Part shown: one piece after another, positions 1 to 5,784 of the stretch | Position numbering within the stretch: the stretch's first letter is position 1 | How the letters are laid out: each line of letters opens with the position of its first letter | NCBI GenBank assembly: GCA_900762945.1 | Contig: CAAFIN010000326.1 | Span: 1 to 5,832 of the forward strand | Origin: Clostridia bacterium | GTDB lineage: Bacteria > Bacillota > Clostridia > Christensenellales > Pumilibacteraceae | Reading direction: 5' to 3' | DNA length: 5,832 bases | Notes under the pieces: generated by a model | The model's input: the letters and a program-made list of their open reading frames with translations, nothing else | What the model was told of the DNA's origin: nothing | The model's database searches: none | Position numbers and translations under genes: made by a program

Positions 1-16
1 AATAACACAATTACGG

Positions 17-56
17 AAAAAAGTCAAGCGGCGGCGAGGGTTTCGCTACCGCTTGA
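17..56 (-). terminator. Intrinsic terminator of the pflB-pflA operon
   Basis: Read on the minus strand, positions 56-43 and 37-24 form a stem of 14 positions with one A-C mismatch and one G-T wobble, closed by a 5-base loop (42-38). The outer eight pairs (TCAAGCGG with CCGCTTGA) are perfect. One C (23) and a run of six T (22-17) follow, the classic Rho-independent layout. It lies 67 bases past the pflA stop codon, so it should end the pfl transcript. The plus strand has no matching T-run, so it probably works in one direction only. Confidence 0.88.
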
Positions 57-90
57 TCGTTCGTTTTCGATTTTATAAAATGTCCGTTCC

Positions 91-147
91 CGCTCTGCCC
101 GCCGTTTTTGATTTATAAGAAAATCAATCCGCGCTCTGCCCGCCGTT
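91..147. repeat. 16-bp direct repeat, one copy inside the pflA 3' end
   Basis: CGCTCTGCCCGCCGTT occurs at 91-106 and again at 132-147, 41 bases apart. The right-hand copy encodes part of the last residues of PflA and the left-hand copy lies just beyond its stop codon. The offset is not a multiple of three, so the extra copy is not a simple in-frame extension. Between the copies, TTGATTT (108-114) and AAATCAA (121-127) form a small AT-rich inverted repeat covering the stop codon. The likely origin is a short local duplication. No function is evident. Confidence 0.7.
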
Positions 148-825
148 GAATTTTTCGATAGCGGCGGTAAGGTCGGCGCGAGTAGCTTCGCGCTTGTCCT
201 CATAGGGGTACCTTAACCCTAGTTCGGCGTACTTGTTCACGCAAAGCTTTCGGAACGGCAGAAACTCTACTCCGCTCGTAAACGGAAACGCGGTTTTCAG
301 CGCTTTAAGCGCGGCAATCGCCGCTTCTCCGTCGTTGACTTCGGGAATCAGCACGTTTGTAAGCGTGACGGGCGTACCGTGCTTTTCGCACGCGGTCAAA
401 AAGGCGGAATACCGTTCACCGAGCGTTTCTCCGCTCTCGCCGCCGAAGTTCTTCACGTCCAGCCGCACGCCGTCCAGACGTTCTATAAGCGGTTCGTCCG
501 TGACCGTGCCGTTGGTTTCGGCGATCACGTTCATATCCTCGTCGTGAAGCGCGTCGGTAAGCCGTGCGCAGAACTCCGCCTGCATCATGGGTTCGCCGCC
601 GGAAAGCGTCACCCCGCCGTCCTTGTAATAGGTCTTATAGCGCAAGACTTTCTTCACGACTTCCTCGACTGTGTACTCCGATCCCGAGCCGAACAACGTT
701 TCGGGATTGTGACAGAACGGACAGCGCAAATTACAACCCGAGAAGAAAATCACGCTCCTCAGTCCCTCGCCGTCCAGCGCCGATCCGTGGTAAAACGAGT
801 CGATCCGCGCCTTACAGACTGTCAT
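124..825 (-). CDS. pflA: Pyruvate formate-lyase activating enzyme (radical SAM)
   Basis: A 233-residue cytoplasmic radical-SAM enzyme. It uses a [4Fe-4S] cluster and S-adenosylmethionine to abstract a hydrogen from the catalytic glycine of PflB. The cluster motif CNLRCPFC puts the three cysteines at residues 31, 35 and 38. GGEP lies at 76-79, ETNG at 103-106, DVK at 123-125, VLIPEVND at 158-165 and VEFLPF at 186-191, all in the family order. There is no inserted ferredoxin-like double-cluster domain, so it is the PflA type rather than the activase type used by other glycyl-radical enzymes. I chose the ATG at 825. A TTG at 840 would add five residues but has no better ribosome site. The start overlaps the end of pflB by 14 bases, suggesting translational coupling. 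It is slightly shorter than the usual 240-260 residues. Two normally conserved positions look changed: R(Y/H)V reads TNV, and LPYH reads LPFR. The partner assignment rests on the adjacent pflB. Confidence 0.94.
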   Translation of the reverse strand: MTVCKARIDSFYHGSALDGEGLRSVIFFSGCNLRCPFCHNPETLFGSGSEYTVEEVVKKVLRYKTYYKDGGVTLSGGEPMMQAEFCARLTDALHDEDMNVIAETNGTVTDEPLIERLDGVRLDVKNFGGESGETLGERYSAFLTACEKHGTPVTLTNVLIPEVNDGEAAIAALKALKTAFPFTSGVEFLPFRKLCVNKYAELGLRYPYEDKREATRADLTAAIEKFNGGQSAD

Positions 826-3040
826 GGTATGTCCGCGCAAGCACTTCGAGTTGTTGCGCTTTGGAAAGTTTGTGGAAATTCACGGCGTAGCCCGACACTC
901 TTATCGTAATATTCGGGTAAAGGTCGGGGTTTTCCATAGCCGCGACGAGTTTTTCGCGGTCGAGTACGTTCACGTTAAGATGATGAGCGCCTTGTCCGAA
1001 GTATCCGTCCAGCATATTGACGAGGTTGCGGTCGCGGGTTTCGGGGTCTTTGCCGAGAGCAGACGGCACGATCGAGAACGTGTTGGAAATACCGTCGCGG
1101 CAGCACTCGTAAGGCAGTTTCGCCACGGAATTGAGCGAAGCGAGCGCTCCGGAGTGTTCTCTGCCGTGCATCGGGTTTGCACCCGGAGCGAACGGCGCGC
1201 CCTTCTTTCTGCCGTCGGGAGTTTCTCCCGTCTTTTTGCCGTAAACCACGTTGGAAGTTATGGTCAGCACGCTGAGCGTATGTTTCGCGCCGCGGTAAGT
1301 CGGCGTTTTCTTAAGGTCGTTGTAGAAGTCTTTCAGCACTTCCACGGCAATACCGTCCACTCTGTCGTCGTCGTTGCCGTACTTCGGATAATCTCCCTCG
1401 ATCTCGAAGCGCTCGATAAGCCCGTTCTCGCCCGTTACCGGAGTGACGGAAGCGTACTTGATCGCGGACAGCGAATCGGCGATAACACTGAGTCCCGCTA
1501 CGCCGCAAGCCATAAAACGCTCGACCTCGGTGTCGTGAAGCGCCATCTGGATCTTCTCGTAAGCGTACTTGTCGTGCATAAAGTGGATAACGTTGAGCGT
1601 GTTGATATAAAGCCTAGAAAGCCAAGCGCGGTACTTGGCGAACTCTTTCATGACTTCGTCGTAGTCGAGTTTGCCGGTGAAAGTCTTGCCCTCGGGCGCG
1701 ACCTGCATACCGGTATTCTCGTCCTTACCGCCGTTAAGCGTCAGCAGCAAGAGTTTCGCGAGGTTGCAACGCGCGCCGAAGAACTGCATTTGTTTGCCGA
1801 TTTTCATTGCGGACACGCAGCAGGCGATACCGTAGTCGTCGCCGTAAATCGGGCGCATAAGGTCGTCGTTTTCGTACTGAATCGAGTCGGTGTCGGCGGA
1901 CACGCGGGCGCAGAAACGCTTGAACGCGTCGGGAAGTTTTTCCGACCACAGAATCGTAAGGTTGGGTTCGGGCGCGGAGCCGAGCGTATACAGCGTATTG
2001 AGCATACGGAACGAACTTTTAGTGACGAGCGTTCTTCCGTCATCGCCCATTCCGCCCACGCTTTCGGTCGTCCAGGTCGGATCGCCGCCGAAAAGATCGT
2101 TGTACTCGGGCGTGCGGAGTTGACGGGTGATTCTGAGCTTGATGACGAAATCGTCCATAATCTCTTGCGCGCGTTCCTCGGTGATCGTGCCGTTACGAAG
2201 ATCGCGTTCGAAATAGATATCGAGGAAAGTACTGACTCTGCCGAGGCTCATCGCCGCGCCGTTCTGTTCCTTGATCGCCGCGAGGTAGCCGAAGTACAGC
2301 CACTGCACCGCTTCTTCCGCGTTAGCCGCGGGGCGCGTGATATCCTTGCCGTACGTCGCCGCCATTTTCGTGAGCGCTTCGAGGTGCGAAATCTGCTTGT
2401 AGAGTTCCTCGCAAGTACGGATATTTCCTTCGGTCATATCGCGTTCGCCGTAGCGCTTCTTGTCGGCTTTTTTCGCTTCGATCAGCGCCGCGGTGCCGTA
2501 AAGCGCTACTCTGCGGTAGTCGCCGATAATTCTGCCTCTGCCGTAAGCGTCGGGAAGCCCGGTAATGATGCCGACGTGACGCGCGGCGCGCATTTCGTCG
2601 GTGTACACGTGGAAAACGCCGTCGTTATGCGTGGTCTTGTACTTGAACTCCTCTTCGATTTTGTCGGAAAGTTTATAGCCGTAAGCCTCGCACGCGCTTC
2701 TCGCCATTCTGATGCCGCCGAACGGATTGACCGCGCGCTTGAGCGGGGCGTCGGTCTGAAGTCCCACGATGATTTCGTTGTCCTTGTCGATATAGCCGGG
2801 GTTGAAGCCGAGCAGCGAGGACACGTTCTCCACGTCCACGTCCAGCACGCCGCCCTTTTCGCGTTCGGCTTTAAGCAGCGCGTTGACCTTGTCCATAATG
2901 CCTTTCGTGCGCGCGGTCGCTCCCGACAAAAAGTCCGCTTCGCCCTCGTAAGGCGTATAGTTAGCCTTGATAAAATCGGCAACGTTGATTTCGTTTTGGT
3001 ACGCTCCGGGCTTGAAGCCCTGCCATTCGTCGTAATTCAT
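812..3040 (-). CDS. pflB: Pyruvate formate-lyase (formate C-acetyltransferase)
   Basis: A 742-residue cytoplasmic glycyl-radical enzyme that converts pyruvate and CoA to acetyl-CoA and formate, the central non-oxidative step of mixed-acid fermentation. The N-terminal stretch with YTPYEG and the GRGRIIGDYRR motif match the PFL family. The adjacent active-site cysteines in ACCVSAM are residues 407-408 (Cys418/Cys419 in the E. coli enzyme). The glycyl-radical motif RVSGYAV puts the radical glycine at residue 717, 25 residues from the C-terminus as in E. coli. The region before HLNVNV is shorter than in the enterobacterial protein, as in Gram-positive PFLs. I chose the ATG at 3040 because GAGGTG lies six bases upstream (3052-3047) and homology begins there. 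The open frame continues to a TTG at 3118, but those codons are leader. pflA follows in an operon. A probable ZTP riboswitch and terminator in the leader should control expression. The enzyme appears intact, and its radical form should be destroyed by O2. Confidence 0.98.
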   Translation of the reverse strand: MNYDEWQGFKPGAYQNEINVADFIKANYTPYEGEADFLSGATARTKGIMDKVNALLKAEREKGGVLDVDVENVSSLLGFNPGYIDKDNEIIVGLQTDAPLKRAVNPFGGIRMARSACEAYGYKLSDKIEEEFKYKTTHNDGVFHVYTDEMRAARHVGIITGLPDAYGRGRIIGDYRRVALYGTAALIEAKKADKKRYGERDMTEGNIRTCEELYKQISHLEALTKMAATYGKDITRPAANAEEAVQWLYFGYLAAIKEQNGAAMSLGRVSTFLDIYFERDLRNGTITEERAQEIMDDFVIKLRITRQLRTPEYNDLFGGDPTWTTESVGGMGDDGRTLVTKSSFRMLNTLYTLGSAPEPNLTILWSEKLPDAFKRFCARVSADTDSIQYENDDLMRPIYGDDYGIACCVSAMKIGKQMQFFGARCNLAKLLLLTLNGGKDENTGMQVAPEGKTFTGKLDYDEVMKEFAKYRAWLSRLYINTLNVIHFMHDKYAYEKIQMALHDTEVERFMACGVAGLSVIADSLSAIKYASVTPVTGENGLIERFEIEGDYPKYGNDDDRVDGIAVEVLKDFYNDLKKTPTYRGAKHTLSVLTITSNVVYGKKTGETPDGRKKGAPFAPGANPMHGREHSGALASLNSVAKLPYECCRDGISNTFSIVPSALGKDPETRDRNLVNMLDGYFGQGAHHLNVNVLDREKLVAAMENPDLYPNITIRVSGYAVNFHKLSKAQQLEVLARTYHDSL

Positions 3041-3124
3041 AATAAGCACCTCGTAAGTAAAATTAGTTTGCCTGTAGTTTGCGTAATTTCCGACCGTAAT
3101 TATCCGCCGGACGATCAATCGAGC
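3041..3124 (-). promoter_or_regulatory. pflB leader distal part with ribosome binding site
   Basis: This 84-base stretch joins the riboswitch terminator to the pflB start. It carries the Shine-Dalgarno GAGGTG (3052-3047) six bases before ATG. The rest is AT-rich with no strong hairpin that I can see. The pflB frame runs open through it without a good start, so it is untranslated leader. Because the ribosome site is well downstream of the terminator, control is probably at transcription termination and not by hiding the ribosome site. Confidence 0.7.
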
Positions 3125-3162
3125 AAAAAAACCTAGGCAGAAAGTGTTAATCTCTGCCCAGG
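3125..3162 (-). terminator. Intrinsic terminator of the pflB riboswitch
   Basis: On the minus strand, CCTGGGCAGA (3162-3153) pairs with TCTGCCTAGG (3141-3132) over ten positions with a single G-T wobble, around an 11-base loop. Seven T follow (3131-3125). It sits 84 bases before pflB, so it works inside the leader and not at a gene end. Its 5' arm contains the CCTGGGC that is also the 3' conserved part of the aptamer, so the two structures exclude each other. It may also stop read-through arriving from fprA. Confidence 0.9.
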
Positions 3163-3235
3163 TGGTCGGCTAGTCCTCAAACTCTCCGTTCCTTTGCGGT
3201 AAACTCCGCGATATCCACCGGTAGCAGAAAGTCTT
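3153..3235 (-). ncRNA. Probable ZTP/ZMP riboswitch aptamer (pfl motif)
   Basis: Read on the minus strand, the elements follow the ZTP riboswitch order. P1 is ACTTTCTG (3232-3225) with CGGAGAGT (3188-3181), all eight positions paired with two G-U. Inside it are a GGTGG segment (3219-3215) and a P2 hairpin GCGG/CCGC (3209-3196). After a linker comes AGCCGACCACCTGGGCAG, close to the family's 3' signature CCGCCUGGGC. GCC (3170-3168) can pair with GGGC (3159-3156) as P3. The CCACC beside it (3165-3161) can pair with GGTGG (3219-3215) as the pseudoknot. The site upstream of pfl is where this RNA class was first named. The last conserved bases form the terminator's 5' arm, so ligand binding should block termination (ON-switch). 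The P2/P1 junction departs somewhat from the consensus I remember, so a covariance-model score would settle it. Confidence 0.72.
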
Positions 3236-3295
3236 TCGATTAGTTCGGCCGCGCCGCCGCGGAAGTTTTTCCCGCTTTGCCGATCGACCGCATAT

Positions 3296-3324
3296 ATTGT
3301 AACCTATCGCGCGTATTTTGTCAA
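3296..3324 (-). promoter_or_regulatory. Sigma-A type promoter for pflBA
   Basis: On the minus strand, TTGACA (3324-3319), a 17-base spacer, then TACAAT (3301-3296): a perfect -35 and a one-mismatch -10 at ideal spacing. Transcription should start near 3289, giving a leader of about 250 bases that contains the whole riboswitch and terminator. The early leader (about 3283-3240) can form a GC-rich hairpin before the aptamer. Confidence 0.88.
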
Positions 3325-3337
3325 CGATTTATACACA

Positions 3338-3394
3338 CAATATATTGCGTTTTTAGTCGATATTTTTTTACTTTTAGCCGATATATTGCGTTTT
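3338..3394. repeat. Direct repeats upstream of the pflB promoter, possible operator
   Basis: Two related elements each occur twice on the plus strand. ATATATTGCGTTTT appears at 3381-3394 and, with its first base preceded by A, at 3340-3353. TTTTAGTCGATAT (3351-3363) is echoed by TTTTAGCCGATAT (3372-3384). The left block also contains the 10-base palindrome CAATATATTG (3338-3347). The blocks lie about 14-70 bases upstream of the pflB -35 box, and the right one touches the fprA stop codon. The arrangement suits a binding site for an unknown regulator, but they could also be only an AT-rich duplication. Confidence 0.6.
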
Positions 3395-4589
3395 ACGCTT
3401 TTACGTCCTCCGCAATCGCCGCCGCGAGGTCATCGAGTGCGGTTTCATCGAGCACCGCGCCGCGCATCGTCACGGTTTCGCCCACGTAACGCACGGACTT
3501 AAGTCCGTCGATCTTCTCTTTCATGAGTTTCGCCGCAGTCGGCGCCCAACTTCCGTTCTCGATCAGCGAAAACGCGCGGTTCTGCACGTTTAGCGCCTTG
3601 AGATCGGTGAGATACGCTTCGGTTTTGGGGTAAAGTCCGCCGTTGTAACTGACGGAAGCGACTACGATATTCGAATATTCGAAAGCGTCGGCTACCACAT
3701 AGGACACGTCGGTTTTGCCGAGGTCGCGCACGACCACGTTTTTCACGCCCAGGTCGGCAAGTTTCGCCGCGAGTTCGAACGCCGCGCGCTTCGTGTTACC
3801 GTACATGGAAGCGTACGCGATTGCCGCTCCGCGCTTTTCGGGAACGTAACCGCTCCACTTCGAGTAGAGCTCCACCGCTTCGGCGATATGCGAGCGAAGA
3901 ATACGACCGTGAATCGGGCAGATTACTTTCACGTCGAGCGCGGCGACTTTTTTAAGCACGGCGGCGACCTGCGCGCCGAACTTACCCACGATGTTGGCGT
4001 AATAACGGCGCATGTCCGCGACGTACCGAGCGTCGAAGTCCGCTTCGTCGTCGAACAGACAGCCGTCGACAGAGCCGAACGCTCCGAACGCGTCCTGCGC
4101 GAAAAGTATGCCGTCCTCTTTCGAGTACGCGACCATCGATTCGGGCCAGTGCACCATAGGCGTCGTAACAAACGTAAGCGCGCGAGCGCCGAGCGACAGC
4201 GTTTCGCCGTCCGCTACGACTCTCATGCCCGCTACACGCTCGGGATCGAGGTAAAGCCCCGCCATCGCTTTGGTTTTGGCGTTGCCGATCAATTCCGCTT
4301 CGGGGTGCTTCTTTATAAGGCGACCGAGCGCCGCGCTGTGGTCCGGCTCGAGGTGATTGACTACGATATAATCGAGCGGTCTGCCGCCGAGTACGCACTC
4401 CACGCCGTCCATAAACTCGTCCGCGACCGCCGCGTCGGCGCCGTCAAGCACTGCCGTTTTCTCGTCCGCGATAACGTAGGAATTGTACGCCGCGCCCTCG
4501 GGCACCGGGAACAGATTTTCAAAGCATTGTATACGTTTGTCGCTGGCGGTAACGGCAAATACTCCGTCCGCTACTTTTCTTACTGCCAT
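3393..4589 (-). CDS. fprA: Flavodiiron protein (A-type flavoprotein, O2/NO reductase)
   Basis: A 398-residue cytoplasmic flavodiiron protein that reduces O2 to water (or NO to N2O) with electrons usually supplied by rubredoxin. Residues 1-about 248 form the metallo-beta-lactamase-like diiron domain. All ligands are visible: His79, Glu81, Asp83 and His84 in HLEPDH, His147 in MVHWPE, Asp166 in FAQDAF and His227 in CPIHGR. Residues from about 254 form a flavodoxin domain with the FMN phosphate loop SMYGNT at 261-266. It ends after the flavodoxin fold, with no fused rubredoxin or flavin-reductase domain, so it is the minimal class and needs a separate partner that is not in this window. The ATG at 4589 has AAGGAG seven bases upstream (4602-4597). 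The gene lies just upstream of pflB on the same strand, with no clear terminator between. A protective role for the O2-sensitive PFL is plausible but inferred. Whether O2 or NO is the main substrate cannot be read from sequence. Confidence 0.96.
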   Translation of the reverse strand: MAVRKVADGVFAVTASDKRIQCFENLFPVPEGAAYNSYVIADEKTAVLDGADAAVADEFMDGVECVLGGRPLDYIVVNHLEPDHSAALGRLIKKHPEAELIGNAKTKAMAGLYLDPERVAGMRVVADGETLSLGARALTFVTTPMVHWPESMVAYSKEDGILFAQDAFGAFGSVDGCLFDDEADFDARYVADMRRYYANIVGKFGAQVAAVLKKVAALDVKVICPIHGRILRSHIAEAVELYSKWSGYVPEKRGAAIAYASMYGNTKRAAFELAAKLADLGVKNVVVRDLGKTDVSYVVADAFEYSNIVVASVSYNGGLYPKTEAYLTDLKALNVQNRAFSLIENGSWAPTAAKLMKEKIDGLKSVRYVGETVTMRGAVLDETALDDLAAAIAEDVKA

Positions 4590-4648
4590 TGCTTTTCTCC
4601 TTTTTCGGGTCGGAATTCAGCTTTGCCGCCCGTCGTTTTACATAGGTC

Positions 4649-4677
4649 ATTATAGCACTTTTTCGCCGTTTCGTAAA
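4649..4677 (-). promoter_or_regulatory. Promoter for fprA
   Basis: On the minus strand, TTTACG (4677-4672), a 17-base spacer and a perfect TATAAT (4654-4649). The predicted transcript starts near 4642 and has an untranslated leader of about 53 bases. A 12-base perfect palindrome, ATTTAATTAAAT (4694-4705), lies 16 bases upstream of the -35 box and could be an UP-like element or an operator. Confidence 0.75.
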
Positions 4678-4720
4678 GCGCGGATAAGTGATAATTTAAT
4701 TAAATGTACGCGAAGATAAC

Positions 4721-4770
4721 TATATGGTAGTATAATTTTATTGACACATGATTAGTTATATGGTAGTATA
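4721..4770. repeat. 14-bp direct repeat pair, candidate TetR operators
   Basis: TATATGGTAGTATA occurs exactly at 4721-4734 and 4757-4770, a 36-base centre-to-centre distance, in the region between the divergent fprA and tetR-family genes. The second copy covers the proposed -10 box of the regulator gene and the first lies just before its -35 box. The similarity extends a few bases to the left (AAC versus AGT). Each copy is only weakly palindromic (ACTA/TAGT around TATGG in the first). The position suits an autoregulatory operator, which is an inference. Confidence 0.72.
4741..4769 (+). promoter_or_regulatory. Promoter for the TetR-family gene
   Basis: TTGACA (4741-4746), 17 bases, then TAGTAT (4764-4769), four of six matching the consensus -10. 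Transcription should begin near 4776, which is after the TTG at 4771 and supports the ATG at 4807 as the real start. The -10 box lies inside the second TATATGGTAGTATA repeat, so a protein bound there would block the polymerase. Confidence 0.65.
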
Positions 4771-4806
4771 TTGGAAAAATATTTACCGAAAATTACGGAG
4801 GACGAT

Positions 4807-5424
4807 ATGCCGAAATACGCCGTTATGCCCGAAAAGGAGGACGCGAGAATCAGAAGAAGCAAACGCGATTTGCGTGCCGCGCTGAACGAACTGCTGAAAA
4901 CCACGCCGTTCGAAAAAATCACCGTTGTCGAAATCTGCGACAAAGCCATGCTGAACAAGGTCACTTTTTACAAGCACTACGCAGACAAGTACGACCTTTT
5001 CGACGACTGTATCAAGGATATCGGGCAGGATATTTACACCCGAATCGCCGCTAACCACCCCAAAAGTCTGTTCAGCGAAAATCCGGTCGAATTCTGCCTT
5101 GCGCTCGTCGAGGAAATCACCGTCGAGTGCGTCAACCGCAGAGAGGCTCTGCTCACGCTTGTTTGCAGCGATAGCGCGCTGAATAATTACATAGTCCACA
5201 ACTGCATCGAAAAAATGATCGTCGCGCAGATTACCGAAATCTCCGCTTCCGTCACGCTCAAAGTGCCCGCAAAAAGCCTTGCCGCGTTCCTTACCGGCGG
5301 CTTCGCAATGATGATTTTCGAGCAGATAAACAACCCCGCCGCGTTTGACCGCGCGGAGTTTATGTCATATTGCCGCGAAATTTTCACCGATATCGCCCGC
5401 TACCATATCCTCGTCAAAAAGTGA
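4807..5424 (+). CDS. TetR/AcrR-family transcriptional regulator
   Basis: A 205-residue DNA-binding regulator. The N-terminal part has the TetR-type helix-turn-helix: a first helix from about residue 15 (RIRRSKRDLRAAL), then KITVVEICDKAMLNKVTFYKHY at about 37-58, with the recognition helix at KVTFYKHY and the usual Lys-Tyr-Asp-Leu start of the next helix. The rest (about 65-205) is helical and poorly conserved, as expected for the ligand-binding and dimerisation domain. A hydrophobic, glycine-rich helix (about 159-174) resembles the dimer region. I chose the ATG at 4807 because CGGAGGA (4796-4802) precedes it. A TTG at 4771 would add 12 residues but lies upstream of the likely transcription start. 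It diverges from fprA across 217 bases carrying a repeated 14-bp motif, so autoregulation and control of fprA are likely guesses. The ligand is unknown. A DhaS-like activator is also possible from the HTH style. No terminator is evident after it. Confidence 0.92.
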   Translation: MPKYAVMPEKEDARIRRSKRDLRAALNELLKTTPFEKITVVEICDKAMLNKVTFYKHYADKYDLFDDCIKDIGQDIYTRIAANHPKSLFSENPVEFCLALVEEITVECVNRREALLTLVCSDSALNNYIVHNCIEKMIVAQITEISASVTLKVPAKSLAAFLTGGFAMMIFEQINNPAAFDRAEFMSYCREIFTDIARYHILVKK

Positions 5425-5460
5425 TTTGGTACGGTCGGTTGTTAGTTCCCTATCCTTATA

Positions 5461-5549
5461 CGTCGTTCAGAGCGTAGTCCCGGGAATCCGGCGAAGCGTA
5501 AAAATAACTGCGGCTACGCCTGGATCCTTCGGCTTCGCTCAGGATGACG
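5461..5549. repeat. Inverted-repeat hairpin of array unit 1
   Basis: Left arm 5461-5489 (CGTCGTTCAGAGCGTAG...GGAATCC) and right arm 5522-5549 (GGATCCTTCGG...AGGATGACG) are imperfect reverse complements around a 32-base centre. The right arm can also fold on itself through ATCCT...AGGAT. This first hairpin starts 37 bases after the TetR-family stop codon, so it might slow or end transcription, although no T-run follows it. Confidence 0.75.
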
Positions 5550-5578
5550 TGGTCGGTTGTTCGTTCACTATCACTATA

Positions 5579-5666
5579 CGTCATTCCGAGCGTAGTCGAG
5601 GAATCCAGCGAGGCGCAAAAATAACTGCGGCTACGCCTAGATCCTTCGGCTTCGCTCAGGATGACG
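5579..5666. repeat. Inverted-repeat hairpin of array unit 2
   Basis: Left arm 5579-5606 (CGTCATTCCGAGCGTAGTCG...) and right arm 5639-5666 are near reverse complements. This unit has the B-type left arm (CATTCCGAGCG). Its right arm begins AGATCC rather than GGATCC and is otherwise identical to those of units 1 and 3. Confidence 0.75.
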
Positions 5667-5695
5667 TGATCGGTTGTTCGTTCACTATCCTTATA

Positions 5696-5784
5696 CGTCG
5701 TTCAGAGCGTAGCCCCGGGAATCCGGCGAAGCGCAAAAATAACTGCGGCTACGCTTGGATCCTTCGGCTTCGCTCAGGATGACG
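5696..5784. repeat. Inverted-repeat hairpin of array unit 3
   Basis: Left arm 5696-5724 is A-type (CGTTCAGAGCGTAGCCCCGGGAATCC), one base different from unit 1. Right arm 5757-5784 is identical to that of unit 1. The next unit starts two bases later at 5786, and its left arm is cut by the window edge. Confidence 0.75.

Noticed and set aside
826..840. TTG start of pflA at 840
   Set aside because: The ATG at 825 fits the family N-terminus better, and the TTG has no clear ribosome site.
3041..3118. TTG start of pflB at 3118
   Set aside because: The extra 26 residues have no family similarity, whereas the ATG at 3040 has GAGGTG six bases upstream and begins the conserved region.
824..3136. A 770-codon open frame on the plus strand opposite pflB
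   Set aside because: It mirrors pflB almost exactly and is explained by the codon bias of that gene. Its translation is rich in Arg, Val and His with no recognisable domain, and pflB is unmistakable.
3315..3340. Rex-type redox operator near the pfl promoter
   Set aside because: Only TTGT and ACAA half-ends are visible with an unsuitable spacing. There is no TTGTGAA/TTCACAA-like palindrome.
3888..4655. A 255-codon open frame on the plus strand opposite fprA
   Set aside because: It is antisense to a complete flavodiiron gene, has no recognisable domain, and runs into the fprA promoter.
4771..4806. TTG start of the TetR-family gene at 4771
   Set aside because: It lies at or before the predicted transcription start and lacks a ribosome site. 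CGGAGGA precedes the ATG at 4807.
4783..5199. A 138-codon minus-strand open frame within the regulator gene
   Set aside because: It is a shadow of the TetR-family coding sequence, with no motif or ribosome site.
5345..5782. A 145-codon open frame across the end of the regulator gene and the repeats
   Set aside because: It overlaps the regulator in another frame, and most of it translates the tandem repeat (for example GSFGFAQDD twice-over style peptides). Such products are a known annotation artefact of these repeats.
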